NCBI GenBank assembly: GCA_002163245.1
Contig: MAAL01000095.1
Coordinates: 1-64,000, forward strand
DNA: 64,000 bases
Reading direction: 5' to 3'
From: Gammaproteobacteria bacterium 42_54_T18
Lineage (GTDB): Bacteria > Pseudomonadota > Gammaproteobacteria > Pseudomonadales > Ketobacteraceae
Shown here: piece by piece, positions 1-8,607 of the stretch
How the letters are laid out: each line of letters starts with the position of its first letter
Position numbering within the stretch: the stretch's first letter is position 1
Made by a program: the position numbers and the translations under genes
The notes under the pieces: model-generated
The model's database searches: none
Seen by the model: the letters and a program-made list of their open reading frames with translations, nothing else
Told to the model about the DNA's origin: nothing

Positions 1-1
1 G

Positions 2-67
2 TACGATTTGTTCTCGCCACCAATTGATGACGAGCCAGATAAAAACAAACAGTTGTCGATGTTATGA
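2..67 (+). CDS. Possible C-terminal end of a gene entering from the left
   Basis: A 21-codon open frame runs from the window edge to a TGA. It ends in a charged tail (IDDEPDKNKQLSML). It is too short to identify. It would converge on the crotonase gene at 163-942. It could equally be a chance open frame. Confidence 0.3.
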   Translation, partial: YDLFSPPIDDEPDKNKQLSML

Positions 68-162
68 AACTGTGGGACAGCAGTGATTTTTAATATACCT
101 TAAAATAGTGAGTAGTACGATACTGGAAGAAAGCCAATGGGGTAGCTTTGATAACGTGATTC

Positions 163-942
163 TTAGTAACCTTTAAACTGAGGTGTTCTTTTTTCCAAAA
201 AGGCATTAATACCTTCATTATAATCGTAGGATCTGAATTGATCCCTGGCAGCCAATCGCTCATCATAGAGTGCGTCCGCGGCAGATTTGTCTAATGCACC
301 ATTTGCAACGCGTTTTGAACGCGCTAACCCTATGGGGCTTTTGCTGTTGATAATCAACGTGATTTTGTTGATAGCGTCTTTCAGTTCTGCCTCTGGGAAC
401 ACATCGTTTATCATTCCGTATTGTTTGAGCGAGCTAGCAGGTAAAAATTCACCGGTGAACAATAGGTATTTAACAATGGGAAGGGGGAGTAGTCTTGGCA
501 TAATAGCAGCGCCGCCGCCACCGGGAACAATGCCATAATTACAGTGAGCATCACCAATACTCGCGTTGTCACTGCTGTATAGCAAGTCACAACACATCGC
601 AAGTTCGAGGCCGCCACCACATGTCAGTCCATTAATTGCGGAAATTGTCGGTTTCTTAAAGTTTCGTAAAACATCAAAAACCTCTACACAGCGATCTAGA
701 ATATCTTTTTCGCCCGGGCCATATTTAGCAACTTGTGCTTTAAGGTCCGCCCCTGCACTAAATGCTTTTCCAGTTCCCGTGAGAACGACAGATCGTACAT
801 TGTCATCATTCTCTGCGTCTAGCAAAGCAGCCATTAAAGCATCTAACAGGTCAAAGCTCAGCGAGTTTAATGCTTTTGGTCGATTCATCGTCAACCAAAG
901 CGTTTGTCCGCACATTTCGTTATATAAAACCTCGTTATTCAT
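163..942 (-). CDS. Enoyl-CoA hydratase/isomerase (crotonase) family protein
   Basis: 259 aa, normal length for the crotonase superfamily, which acts on acyl-CoA thioesters. Oxyanion-hole segments are visible as FSAGADL (61-67) and NGLTCGGGLELA (about 104-115), and the IVPGGGG loop follows near 138-144. By eye the two glutamates that do hydration in classical enoyl-CoA hydratase line up with His133 and Tyr159. The reaction is therefore probably not simple 2-enoyl hydration; an isomerase, hydrolase or decarboxylase role is possible. It lies downstream of the LolA-like/MMPL/TetR genes on the same strand after a 230-bp gap, so it may share their lipid context, but co-transcription is not shown. 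Confidence 0.85.
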   Translation of the reverse strand: MNNEVLYNEMCGQTLWLTMNRPKALNSLSFDLLDALMAALLDAENDDNVRSVVLTGTGKAFSAGADLKAQVAKYGPGEKDILDRCVEVFDVLRNFKKPTISAINGLTCGGGLELAMCCDLLYSSDNASIGDAHCNYGIVPGGGGAAIMPRLLPLPIVKYLLFTGEFLPASSLKQYGMINDVFPEAELKDAINKITLIINSKSPIGLARSKRVANGALDKSAADALYDERLAARDQFRSYDYNEGINAFLEKRTPQFKGY

Positions 943-1172
943 ATTTACCTCATAGACGGTGGAGTAGTAATGATCGGACTTGTTGTGCGGTTTATACTAT
1001 CGATTTCACCGAAATTGAGAATAGGTCATATTGGAAAAATGGTCTTTCCATTACTGACAATCAAACGCTCAGTGCTCCTAAAGATAATATGAAGGTACTG
1101 AGCTAAGCGACCAAATAAATTTCCCCAAGGGCACTTCGTCGTTTTCGCCATATTGGCGTTGAACAAAATAAT

Positions 1173-2012
1173 TCAGCGTGCTCGTTTTAGCGAGTTGCGA
1201 TTGAAGTCACTGTCTTTTAAACCTGTTCTAAAAGCATAGTTATTCCATTGTAATACCGTGCTTTTACCACTTTGATGGTTGATCATTTTCATACTGTTTG
1301 CCCGCCAGAATCTATCAAGATACTGTTGATAATCACGATATGATAGTGTTTTTAATAGAGAGTTCTTGCGGTCATAAAAGTCTATTTTTTGGGTGAGGTA
1401 CTCTTGTTTGTCTATCCATACAATACGTCGGGTGTAGCCGGAGTTTTCGTCAACAGGAAACTGTTCAACCATAAAACTATCAACTCCGTGGATGTTATCA
1501 TCACCTAAATAGTTGTAAGTGTATTTTGCGATTTCAAAAGATCCTAAATCTTCAAAGGAGAACTCAGATCCCATAAAGGGGCCTGATTTGTTCTTAGATG
1601 AGATACGTTTAACTCGCTTTAATACCGGTAAATACATCCATTGGTCGTCGGGCTCTACAGGATGCGAGAAACTCAAAAAAGCAGTCCCCCTGACATCTCT
1701 GGGTTTATTAAAAATGCTTAGGCTTTTGTCGCCTTTTCCTTGTTGTTCTAATGATCTAATTTTGACGTCTCTGGTACTCTGCTGACCTTGCTCGTTTTTT
1801 AATAGCATTAGCATGTCAGCGGTACTATCGGTCCAGCCTACATCACGCTGCTTGTGCTCTTTGGATATAGCTAAACCCTGTTCTTGTGTTGTTAGAGCTA
1901 TTGACACGTTGGCTATTAGAAGCAATGCCGTGGTAGCCAAGGTTTTTGTTATGCGTTTTGTTTTTGATATTTCCATACGGGTACTTAACGAGGTGATTTT
2001 AGTACTATTCAT
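1173..2012 (-). CDS. Outer membrane lipoprotein-sorting-like protein (LolA-fold)
   Basis: 279 aa. A long basic leader precedes a hydrophobic stretch and a cleavable signal near residue 40 (NVSIALT). The body matches the family annotated as outer membrane lipoprotein-sorting protein that accompanies MMPL exporters; the features recognised are DVGWTDSTADM, a DDQWMYLPVLKRVKRI block and GSEFSFEDL. The start has a good AAGGAG ribosome site 8 nt upstream. It follows the exporter by 23 bp, so the two form an operon. Known pairs of this type are thought to move lipids or hopanoids toward the outer membrane. The substrate here is unknown. Confidence 0.8.
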   Translation of the reverse strand: MNSTKITSLSTRMEISKTKRITKTLATTALLLIANVSIALTTQEQGLAISKEHKQRDVGWTDSTADMLMLLKNEQGQQSTRDVKIRSLEQQGKGDKSLSIFNKPRDVRGTAFLSFSHPVEPDDQWMYLPVLKRVKRISSKNKSGPFMGSEFSFEDLGSFEIAKYTYNYLGDDNIHGVDSFMVEQFPVDENSGYTRRIVWIDKQEYLTQKIDFYDRKNSLLKTLSYRDYQQYLDRFWRANSMKMINHQSGKSTVLQWNNYAFRTGLKDSDFNRNSLKRAR

Positions 2013-2035
2013 TATTTATCTCCTTTTTATTCGGG

Positions 2036-4366
2036 TTAGGATGCGGCAGACGCTGTTATCGTTTTGTTGTTACTCTGGGATTCTTGGCTTGGCTTATCAA
2101 TAAGAATCAATAGCGGGGGTAAAAACAAAAAGTCGATGATTAGCGCTATAAAAAGTGTCATGGCTGTTGCCATTCCCATATTGGCATTCAAAAGAAACGT
2201 CGATTGTGCCAATACTGTGAAACCGGCTACCAATACAATGGTGGTTACAACCAAAGCACGACCGACGTTGCCAAAGGCGTATTGTACCGCCTCCATTGGG
2301 TCGGCATTTTTCTCTCTGCGGGCATGGAGGTATTTACTTAAAAAATGTACGGTATCATCAACCACTATACCTAAGGTCATGCTTGATACTAGTGACATAC
2401 TCATGCCAATGCGACCGTATAGTAAGCCCCATACGCCAAAAGTGACAAGCACAGGAAGTAAGTTTGGTAATAGACTGAGCGCACCATAACGCACACTTTT
2501 TAATGCAAAACCTAAGATGATTGAAATAACGAAGATCGCCACTCCTGTACCAATCAACATGCTTGAAATTCCGCTATGGCTCATGTGGGCAGCCATCAAC
2601 GTGACACTGGCTACATCAATGGTATGTTCAGATCCATTTTGTTTGAACCAATCATAAATTTTTTGTTCCATGGTTAGAATCTCGCCGCTGGTCATGTTTT
2701 TGAACGTTGCAACAATTTTCGATGAAGATTTGTCGACATTAATTTGATTGTTAAGATCTAAACCGTAAGGTAATGACATTTCATACAGTAGTAGATACTG
2801 TGCGGCCATTTCCTGATTGGCGGGGAGCTTGTGCCAGCTAGGGTTGTCGCTGTGCATATTTTTGTTTAGGCGTTTAATGGTATCGGTAATGGTATTGACA
2901 TGATCTGTTTCCGGTTGTGAACGTAACCAGTCGCTAAAATCTGACATAGCCCGCAAGAATCCTGGATCGTTAATGCCGCTGGGAATTCCGGTTTTTACTG
3001 ATATTTCTAATAGGGTCATGCCGGACAGGTTTTCTTGCATGAACTCGGTTGCGATTCTAAAGGGGAATTCTTCGTCAAAATATTTTACAAAGTCATCGTT
3101 TAGTTCGTTTTTGGGAATAAAAGCAGCGAATACAAGGATCACAACACTCACTGTGGGTAATAATATTTTTCGTTTGTTAATGATGAAGCTTGCTAGCAGA
3201 GACATCGGATCTTTGGTTTCTTTTTTCTGCACTTGTACTCTAATGGGAAGGACAGTTAGCAATGCTGGAAATATGGTGACGGAGAAGACAAAAGCAAATG
3301 TTGCTCCCATGGCCACGATATTGCCTAAATCTCTAAATGGAGGCACGTCGGAAAAATTCATACTTAAAAAGCCAACCGCTGTCGTCATGCTGGTTAAGAA
3401 GATAGGCTTTAGGTTGACTTCAAGGCTTTTACGGATAGCTGTGCGTTTATCTGCACCGTGACGCATTTCATAAAACATTGACGTTAATATATGAATGCAG
3501 TCGGCAACCGCTAGCGTTAAGATCATCGTGGGGGCGGATGACGTTGGCCCTGTTATAACGAAACCTAACCAGCCTGCGAGACCCATCGTTGCCGCGATGC
3601 TCATGATAATAATAACTATGGTGGCAAGTGTTCCGGATATGGTTCTAAGTAATATTCCGATAATGGCGATAACGATTAAAAACATGAGTGGAACGAGAGT
3701 CGTACCATCTTTTGTCGCTGCTTCACCAAAGGCGGTATCCATCATTATCATGCCGGATAAATAGATTTGCGTACCAGGGTGTTCTGCTAAAAACGTGTTT
3801 TTCAAATCCCGAACATAGTCGGAAACTTCGGGCTGTTCTGCGAGGGGAGCAATGCCGGGTAATTTTACGGTTATGTTAATGACAGAAATATGACCCGTTT
3901 TAGAAATAAACTTATCTACCAGTAAAGGTTCATTAAGAGCAATTTCTTTGATTTGCGCTATTTTATTCGGTGAAAGGGTAGTTGTGTTGGGGACCAAATC
4001 ATCCACAATTAGGTTGTCACCCTCAGCATACGTATATTGAAAGTTGGTAAGCGAATCGACTCGGGTAGAATAAGGCACTTGCCAACTTTGTTTGGTTAAT
4101 TGTTTTAGTGCCGCAAGGTGTTCTGCTGTGAAAACATTGTTATTTTTGGGCACAACAATCAAAGAAACATTTTTATTTCGACTGTACACTTTTTCCATGG
4201 TTTGAAAGTCGATCAACTGCGGGTTATCTGCATCAAACAGTACCCTATAGTCCGTTTCTAAAGCCAATTTCTGCGCACCTGCTGCGGCAACCACAGTAAA
4301 AGCTAGAAAAAACAGTATTACCCAAGCAGGGTGCTTATCTACAAACTCAAAGAGTTTATCTCTCAT
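2036..4366 (-). CDS. MMPL/RND-superfamily exporter
   Basis: 776 aa from the chosen ATG, which has GGAGG 4 nt upstream; an open frame extends 19 codons further without a ribosome site. The layout is two halves, each with one transmembrane helix, a large periplasmic loop and a five-helix block (about residues 230-390 and 610-750). The halves carry DCIHILTSMFYE and the related DDTVHFLSKYLHARRE motifs. This is a proton-driven exporter of the MmpL/HpnN type rather than an AcrB-type pump. It is encoded with a LolA-fold partner downstream and a TetR regulator upstream. Lipid export across the periplasm is the likely role. Confidence 0.85.
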   Translation of the reverse strand: MRDKLFEFVDKHPAWVILFFLAFTVVAAAGAQKLALETDYRVLFDADNPQLIDFQTMEKVYSRNKNVSLIVVPKNNNVFTAEHLAALKQLTKQSWQVPYSTRVDSLTNFQYTYAEGDNLIVDDLVPNTTTLSPNKIAQIKEIALNEPLLVDKFISKTGHISVINITVKLPGIAPLAEQPEVSDYVRDLKNTFLAEHPGTQIYLSGMIMMDTAFGEAATKDGTTLVPLMFLIVIAIIGILLRTISGTLATIVIIIMSIAATMGLAGWLGFVITGPTSSAPTMILTLAVADCIHILTSMFYEMRHGADKRTAIRKSLEVNLKPIFLTSMTTAVGFLSMNFSDVPPFRDLGNIVAMGATFAFVFSVTIFPALLTVLPIRVQVQKKETKDPMSLLASFIINKRKILLPTVSVVILVFAAFIPKNELNDDFVKYFDEEFPFRIATEFMQENLSGMTLLEISVKTGIPSGINDPGFLRAMSDFSDWLRSQPETDHVNTITDTIKRLNKNMHSDNPSWHKLPANQEMAAQYLLLYEMSLPYGLDLNNQINVDKSSSKIVATFKNMTSGEILTMEQKIYDWFKQNGSEHTIDVASVTLMAAHMSHSGISSMLIGTGVAIFVISIILGFALKSVRYGALSLLPNLLPVLVTFGVWGLLYGRIGMSMSLVSSMTLGIVVDDTVHFLSKYLHARREKNADPMEAVQYAFGNVGRALVVTTIVLVAGFTVLAQSTFLLNANMGMATAMTLFIALIIDFLFLPPLLILIDKPSQESQSNNKTITASAAS

Positions 4367-4446
4367 AATTCCTCCAATATAACGAATCGTCATTTTCTGC
4401 GTTAAAGGACACAATGAATTCACCGTGTGCTTGTTTTTGGTTGCTG

Positions 4447-4464
4447 ACTTACATGGAAGTAAGT
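4447..4464. promoter_or_regulatory. TetR operator-like palindrome before the MMPL exporter
   Basis: Imperfect 18-bp palindrome ACTTACATGGAAGTAAGT, inside a perfect 7-bp inverted repeat (GACTTAC/GTAAGTC). It lies 81 bp upstream of the exporter start and 20 bp past the end of the TetR gene. It matches the site at 5061-5078 at 15 of 18 positions. Function is inferred. Confidence 0.6.
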
Positions 4465-4484
4465 CGTTGAGTCGAAAAAAAAGC

Positions 4485-5048
4485 CTATTTAAGGCTGTTT
4501 GCCCACTCTATCATTAGACCTCCCAGTTGTGTTTTCGCTAGCTCAACACTTGGGTAGTGCTGACTACTCGTCATTATCCCCATCATAAGGGCGTGGCATC
4601 GTATGGCTTCTCTGTTAGCGTCGATATCCTCACGTATTTCGCTGTTGTTGATTGCCTCCCTAATAATTTCAGTGATCATGCCCCCCACTTTTTGATAAAG
4701 TTCCTGAGTCAATTTGACTAAGGGTGCGGGTAAGTCGGGGTCGGTTGCTAACATGATGCAAGCCTTGGGATCATCAAAGCCACTCCCGGGCCAAAAGGAA
4801 TTGTCCATGGCACCAATAAATCCAAAGAAGTTTCCTTTAAAGGTATCCTTAAGATAACTGAACTCGGCAATATTCCTGGCACCGTATTGCGTGGTGACTT
4901 CAATGGCGAGAGACTCTTTATTTTTAAAGTGGTAATGAAGGTTAGCTCGAGTGGTGTTGAGCTCTTTGGCGATCGTCGCAAAGTTCAGCTTGCCATAACC
5001 TCCGCTCATCAGTTGTTGTTCTGCTAATTGTATTATAGTGTCTCTCAT
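4485..5048 (-). CDS. TetR/AcrR family transcriptional regulator
   Basis: 187 aa. An N-terminal TetR helix-turn-helix spans about residues 1-48 (FATIAKELNTTRANLHYHFKNK is the recognition region) and an all-helical ligand-binding domain follows. The frame can be extended 12 codons to a TTG at 5084, but that codon has no ribosome site and the extension would overlap the operator-like palindrome at 5061-5078. I therefore chose the ATG at 5048. It probably represses itself and the downstream MMPL exporter through the two matching palindromes. The ligand is unknown. Confidence 0.85.
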   Translation of the reverse strand: MRDTIIQLAEQQLMSGGYGKLNFATIAKELNTTRANLHYHFKNKESLAIEVTTQYGARNIAEFSYLKDTFKGNFFGFIGAMDNSFWPGSGFDDPKACIMLATDPDLPAPLVKLTQELYQKVGGMITEIIREAINNSEIREDIDANREAIRCHALMMGIMTSSQHYPSVELAKTQLGGLMIEWANSLK

Positions 5049-5060
5049 AGGGAGCACTTT

Positions 5061-5078
5061 ACTTACATGTATGTCAGT
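5061..5078. promoter_or_regulatory. TetR operator-like palindrome upstream of the TetR gene
   Basis: ACTTACATGTATGTCAGT, an imperfect palindrome sharing 15 of 18 bases with 4447-4464. It sits 13 bp upstream of the preferred TetR start, where an autorepression site would lie. Confidence 0.6.
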
Positions 5079-5209
5079 ATTCAATGGTTATTTAGCTTAA
5101 TATGGATAACTGTTTAATTTCAATGATTTATAGTGCCTTTTTCTTGTGGGTGTTAGGTTTCTTTGACGTGCCGCTGAACTTATTCACCGTTTTTTGAGCC
5201 ATAATAAAT

Positions 5210-5422
5210 ATGACAGTTAATCAAACATTATGCCCTTTCTGCAAAAGCGTGAACGATTGCATGGTCCAGAGTAAAAAAGCATGTTGGTGCAAGAATGTTG
5301 TTGTTCCAGCTAAGCTTGTCGATATGGTGCCAGTGGAGCTGATGCGAAAATCATGTATATGTCAGGTGTGTATTGATCTATTCAATGAAAATCCTTCACA
5401 ATTCATAGCGAAATACTCGTAA
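5210..5422 (+). CDS. Small cysteine-rich CWC family protein
   Basis: 70 aa with eight cysteines in pairs (CPFC, CWC, CICQVC), matching the cysteine-rich CWC family of small proteins, presumably metal-binding. Function is unknown. It stands alone, about 40 bp before the NlpC/P60 lipoprotein gene, and may be co-transcribed with it. No signal peptide is present, so it is cytoplasmic. Confidence 0.75.
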   Translation: MTVNQTLCPFCKSVNDCMVQSKKACWCKNVVVPAKLVDMVPVELMRKSCICQVCIDLFNENPSQFIAKYS

Positions 5423-5462
5423 ATAGTGATGTGAGGCAACTGAATTAAATTATGGTGAGAGT

Positions 5463-5951
5463 ATGAGAGTTATATTGATACTTTTTTCAGTGCTGTATTT
5501 GTCTGGTTGTCTCGGTCAGCCCCCTCAGGCTCTAGAGAAGCCTGGCGTATACAAGCAGGTTCTTGCTGTGAACCTGTCCAATGGTCCTTTGGTGAAGCAA
5601 TTGTTGTTAGACCAGTACGCTGAATGGAAAGGGACACCTTATAAATTAGGGGGCCTAAATAAAAAGGGTATTGATTGTTCAGGTTTTATTTTTATGACGT
5701 TCAAATTTAAACTGGGACTGGCTATACCTCGCTCGACTGAATTACAGGTAAAGGAGGGTATAGAGGTATCTAAAGACCAATTACGCACGGGTGATCTGGT
5801 TTTCTTTAAAACAGGGTTGTCTGTTCGTCATGTCGGTGTTTATCTCGGCGACTCCAAATTTCTTCACGCATCAAAGCGCGTAGGGGTGACTATTTCTAGT
5901 TTAAAAAATAGCTATTGGTCATCGCACTATTGGGTATCAAAAAGGATGTGA
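5463..5951 (+). CDS. NlpC/P60 family lipoprotein (C40 peptidase)
   Basis: 162 aa. A lipoprotein signal ends at Cys16 (YLSGC). The C40 cysteine-peptidase domain covers about residues 45-160, with catalytic Cys72 in GIDCSGF, His123 in RHVGVYLG and a further His135 in FLHAS. It resembles the Spr/NlpC group of peptidoglycan D,L-endopeptidases. It would sit on the periplasmic face of the outer or inner membrane and trim stem peptides. The ATG has a purine-rich ribosome site (GGTGAGAGT). Confidence 0.88.
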   Translation: MRVILILFSVLYLSGCLGQPPQALEKPGVYKQVLAVNLSNGPLVKQLLLDQYAEWKGTPYKLGGLNKKGIDCSGFIFMTFKFKLGLAIPRSTELQVKEGIEVSKDQLRTGDLVFFKTGLSVRHVGVYLGDSKFLHASKRVGVTISSLKNSYWSSHYWVSKRM

Positions 5952-5961
5952 TTTTTAAAGC

Positions 5962-6036
5962 GTGAGTAAAAAGCCAAAGGGTGATTGGAGAGCAAGTGAA
6001 GCAGCAGACTATGCGAAGCACGGTGTTTTTAAGTAG
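5962..6036 (+). CDS. Possible 24-codon small ORF
   Basis: A GTG-started frame of 24 codons begins 10 bp after the NlpC/P60 gene and ends at a TAG. Its product (MSKKPKGDWRASEAADYAKH...) has a protein-like composition and no repeats. I cannot tell whether it is a small protein, the head of a truncated gene or chance. Confidence 0.25.
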   Translation: MSKKPKGDWRASEAADYAKHGVFK

Positions 6037-6286
6037 GGAAAGTTTTGTATAAATTGTTGGGGGGCATGATTCCCTAGTAAAATAAGTTTTTGATTCTTGT
6101 TTTAGTATTCCTATTTATACTATCTAAGCTATTGAAATCGCCAGAACGCACAGGGCAGACGGGCCTTGGCTGGGGTGAGCTATTCATAAAAAACTGCGGT
6201 AAAATGGTAGTACGGTGTACCCATATATGCGTAAAGAAACAGGTAAGTTTGGTTCGTATTCATTCAATAACCTGGAAGTCTCTATT
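6037..6286. other. Intergenic stretch with no recognised gene
   Basis: Together with the doubtful small ORF before it this makes a 335-bp gap between the NlpC/P60 gene and the coiled-coil gene. A hydrophobic frame at 6090-6290 lacks a ribosome site and turns unprotein-like at its end. I see no repeat or clear promoter. Confidence 0.4.
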
Positions 6287-6580
6287 ATGACTAATATCGT
6301 AGACCTCGCTAGCGTAAGACGCGAAAAACAAGCCGCTAATCTGACAAGCAGCGACGAAGCTTTGGCTCAAATTTTGTTTGACTTAAAGGCAACAGTCGCC
6401 CGTATGGAGACGTTGGGTAAAGAGCTTCTCGTGACTCAGCAAAAACTAGAGCGTGCCGAAAAACGGGCACAGTGGGCTCAGCAAAGCATGGATAATCTTC
6501 GAGGGCTGTGCGTTCAATATATTAAGTCCGAGTGCAGTCTCAACAAAGCGATAAAAAATAGAGACGATACGATTCATTAA
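6287..6580 (+). CDS. Small coiled-coil protein of unknown function
   Basis: 97 aa. I chose the ATG preceded by GGAAGT; the frame opens 24 codons earlier without a ribosome site. The product starts MTNIVDLASVRREKQ and has a helical, charged body with heptad-like spacing at residues 25-75. There is no signal peptide or membrane segment, so it is cytoplasmic. I do not recognise the family. Confidence 0.6.
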   Translation: MTNIVDLASVRREKQAANLTSSDEALAQILFDLKATVARMETLGKELLVTQQKLERAEKRAQWAQQSMDNLRGLCVQYIKSECSLNKAIKNRDDTIH

Positions 6581-6708
6581 GACAGCTTTAGCCACCCAGG
6601 CGAGTAAAGGGTGAGAGTAACCTAGATGCATGCCTATGCAGAGGGTCTAAAATATAGTCTATACTTTTCTCAATTGATGTTGATATGGGTCTGTTCTGAG
6701 AGAGTGTA

Positions 6709-7974
6709 GTGATACTGTTTTTTCGATATTGGCAAGGTGCTGGTTTACCTTTGAGGTTGATTGTATTACTCGCGGGGTTCTGTATGCCGGGAGTTTCCGT
6801 TGCAGTAAATTCAGAGGAGGCATTGCAGTTATCCGGTTTCGCATCATTTGGCATGGGTAAGTCTAGCCGAGATGATATGCCGTTTCTTAATCATACGGAA
6901 AACTGGAGTTTTCGTTCGGATACCATTGTCGGAGGACAGGCTCAATACAAGTTCTCAAACCGTTGGTCTTCCACAATTCAAGTGGTCGCGAGGGGGTTTA
7001 CGTTTGATGAAAATGATAAATTTGATCCCGTTCTCGAGTGGCTTTTTACTAGCTACCAATTGTCTGCAGAAACGCGGATACGGGTTGGGCGTATGCGGAC
7101 GCCATTATATTTGTTCTCAGACTCTCTCGAGGTAGGTTATGCCTACCCATGGGTAAGACCCCCAGTGGATATTTACAGCTATTTGCGCTCACCATTGGCA
7201 AATTTCGATGGGATGGATTTCTCAACAAATGTTGATTTGGGTGAGGCAGACTTGGATGTTCAGGTTTTTGCTGGAGTGGGTGGGGGAACCTATATTGATT
7301 TTGATATTGAATTGTGTCCAGCTTTTGGTGTTAATGTTGTCTCACGTTGGGATAACTTGACCCTCCGCTACGGTTACACTGCGGCAGATACCGATGCTGC
7401 TAGCGAGTCGTTGACAGCATTTGCAGCAAACTATGATTCTTTAGCATCCCTTTATCCTATATTTAGGGATATTCGTGACTCTCATGAAACCAAGGGTGAG
7501 TTGTTCGAGTATCACAGCACTGGGTTTCAGTGGGACTATGAAAGCTGGACGGTTATTGGTGAAGCCTATCTGACTAATGGCCCTGGCAAGGATTTTTCAA
7601 GCGATTCACATGGTGGGTATGTCTCATTTTCAAAACAAATTCAAGACTTTGCGCCCTATATTGTTTTCGGGTATTACAAGAATGAATTTAGTGATGAAAT
7701 TACATCACTAATTGAGGCAAGTAAGGTTTTGGTGCCGGTAGGGTTCAATTCTGATCTGGATGAGCTAAGGGAAGCGAATTTGGTGATTGTTGATAATTTT
7801 AATGAAAAAGGAAGAAGCTATACAGTTGGTGTGCGTTATGATTTTCACCAGAACATGGATTTTAAGATTGAGGTTGAATATCTTGATTCTAACGCGCAGT
7901 TAACTCGTACTACTGAGTCTAATTCAAAGGAAGATACCGTGCTGCTCAGTATGGTTATTGATGTGGTGTTTTGA
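6709..7974 (+). CDS. Porin-like outer-membrane beta-barrel protein
   Basis: 421 aa from a GTG start. A signal peptide ends near residue 32 (GVSVA). The mature part is rich in alternating beta strands and ends in phenylalanine (VIDVVF), as expected for Bam-dependent barrels. It contains the porin-like pattern RIRVGRMRTPLYLFSDSLEVG seen in phosphate/anion-type and Shewanella/Vibrio family porins. Its stop overlaps the start of the PstS-like gene (TGATG), and a sensor kinase follows, so the three probably form one operon. Substrate is unknown. Confidence 0.8.
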   Translation: MILFFRYWQGAGLPLRLIVLLAGFCMPGVSVAVNSEEALQLSGFASFGMGKSSRDDMPFLNHTENWSFRSDTIVGGQAQYKFSNRWSSTIQVVARGFTFDENDKFDPVLEWLFTSYQLSAETRIRVGRMRTPLYLFSDSLEVGYAYPWVRPPVDIYSYLRSPLANFDGMDFSTNVDLGEADLDVQVFAGVGGGTYIDFDIELCPAFGVNVVSRWDNLTLRYGYTAADTDAASESLTAFAANYDSLASLYPIFRDIRDSHETKGELFEYHSTGFQWDYESWTVIGEAYLTNGPGKDFSSDSHGGYVSFSKQIQDFAPYIVFGYYKNEFSDEITSLIEASKVLVPVGFNSDLDELREANLVIVDNFNEKGRSYTVGVRYDFHQNMDFKIEVEYLDSNAQLTRTTESNSKEDTVLLSMVIDVVF

Positions 7975-8426
7975 TGTTGAACATTGCTCAGATGCCTTTA
8001 GCGAAAAAAATAACGTTCAGTGTGATGTTATGTTTTATAAGCTTTTCATGTTGTGCCGATGTATCTGTTATTGTACATCCGAGCAGCAAGATTGAATCGT
8101 TAACGACAAAACAAATCAAAAAGCTCTTTTTAGGTCGTTTACGAATGCTTCCTAATAGTAATCGAGAAGCTGTAGTTGTTGATCAAGGGAGTGATTCCCT
8201 TCCTCACAAACGAATGTATTCAGAGCTTGTTAGAATGACACCCACCAATCTAAAGCGCTATCGTGCTGCGTATCTTTTTAGTGGAAAGGGGAGGTTACCC
8301 ATTACAGTAGCGGGGGATGATCAAGTAAAAGATTTTGTCGCTGGTAGCCTATCTGCTATAGGCTATATTGATGCCGCATCAGTAGATGATAGAGTGAAAT
8401 CAGTTTACCTACTGACGATTGACTGA
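7974..8426 (+). CDS. Short PstS-like periplasmic substrate-binding protein
   Basis: 150 aa from the ATG overlapping the porin stop by one base. A signal peptide ends at about residue 28 (FSCCADV). The body matches the short family annotated as phosphate ABC transporter substrate-binding protein (IVHPSSKIESLTTKQIKKLFLG near the N-terminus, then SAIGYID). It is about half the length of a true PstS, so it cannot be a complete two-lobed transporter binding protein. Placed between a porin and a histidine kinase, it more likely serves sensing or periplasmic capture. Confidence 0.75.
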   Translation: MLNIAQMPLAKKITFSVMLCFISFSCCADVSVIVHPSSKIESLTTKQIKKLFLGRLRMLPNSNREAVVVDQGSDSLPHKRMYSELVRMTPTNLKRYRAAYLFSGKGRLPITVAGDDQVKDFVAGSLSAIGYIDAASVDDRVKSVYLLTID

Positions 8427-8607
8427 TTTAGCTAATATATGAATGGTTTTTGTTGTTACCCTTAGGGGATTTATAAAGCCATGTTTTTCAGCCGCTTAGC
8501 ATATATTGTGTTTCTGTTGTTATCTGCGTGAAACATTACTTTTCTTTTTTAGGCTACAATTAATCTATGTTTGTTTTTTATAGCTACCAAACTCATTAAG
8601 GGGCTGA

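Noticed and set aside
2064-2489. 141-codon plus-strand frame opposite the MMPL exporter
   Set aside because: Shadow frame; the minus-strand product has full family motifs.
6090-6290. 66-codon frame with a hydrophobic start
   Set aside because: Starts at a TTG without a ribosome site, loses protein-like character, and overlaps the better-supported coiled-coil gene.
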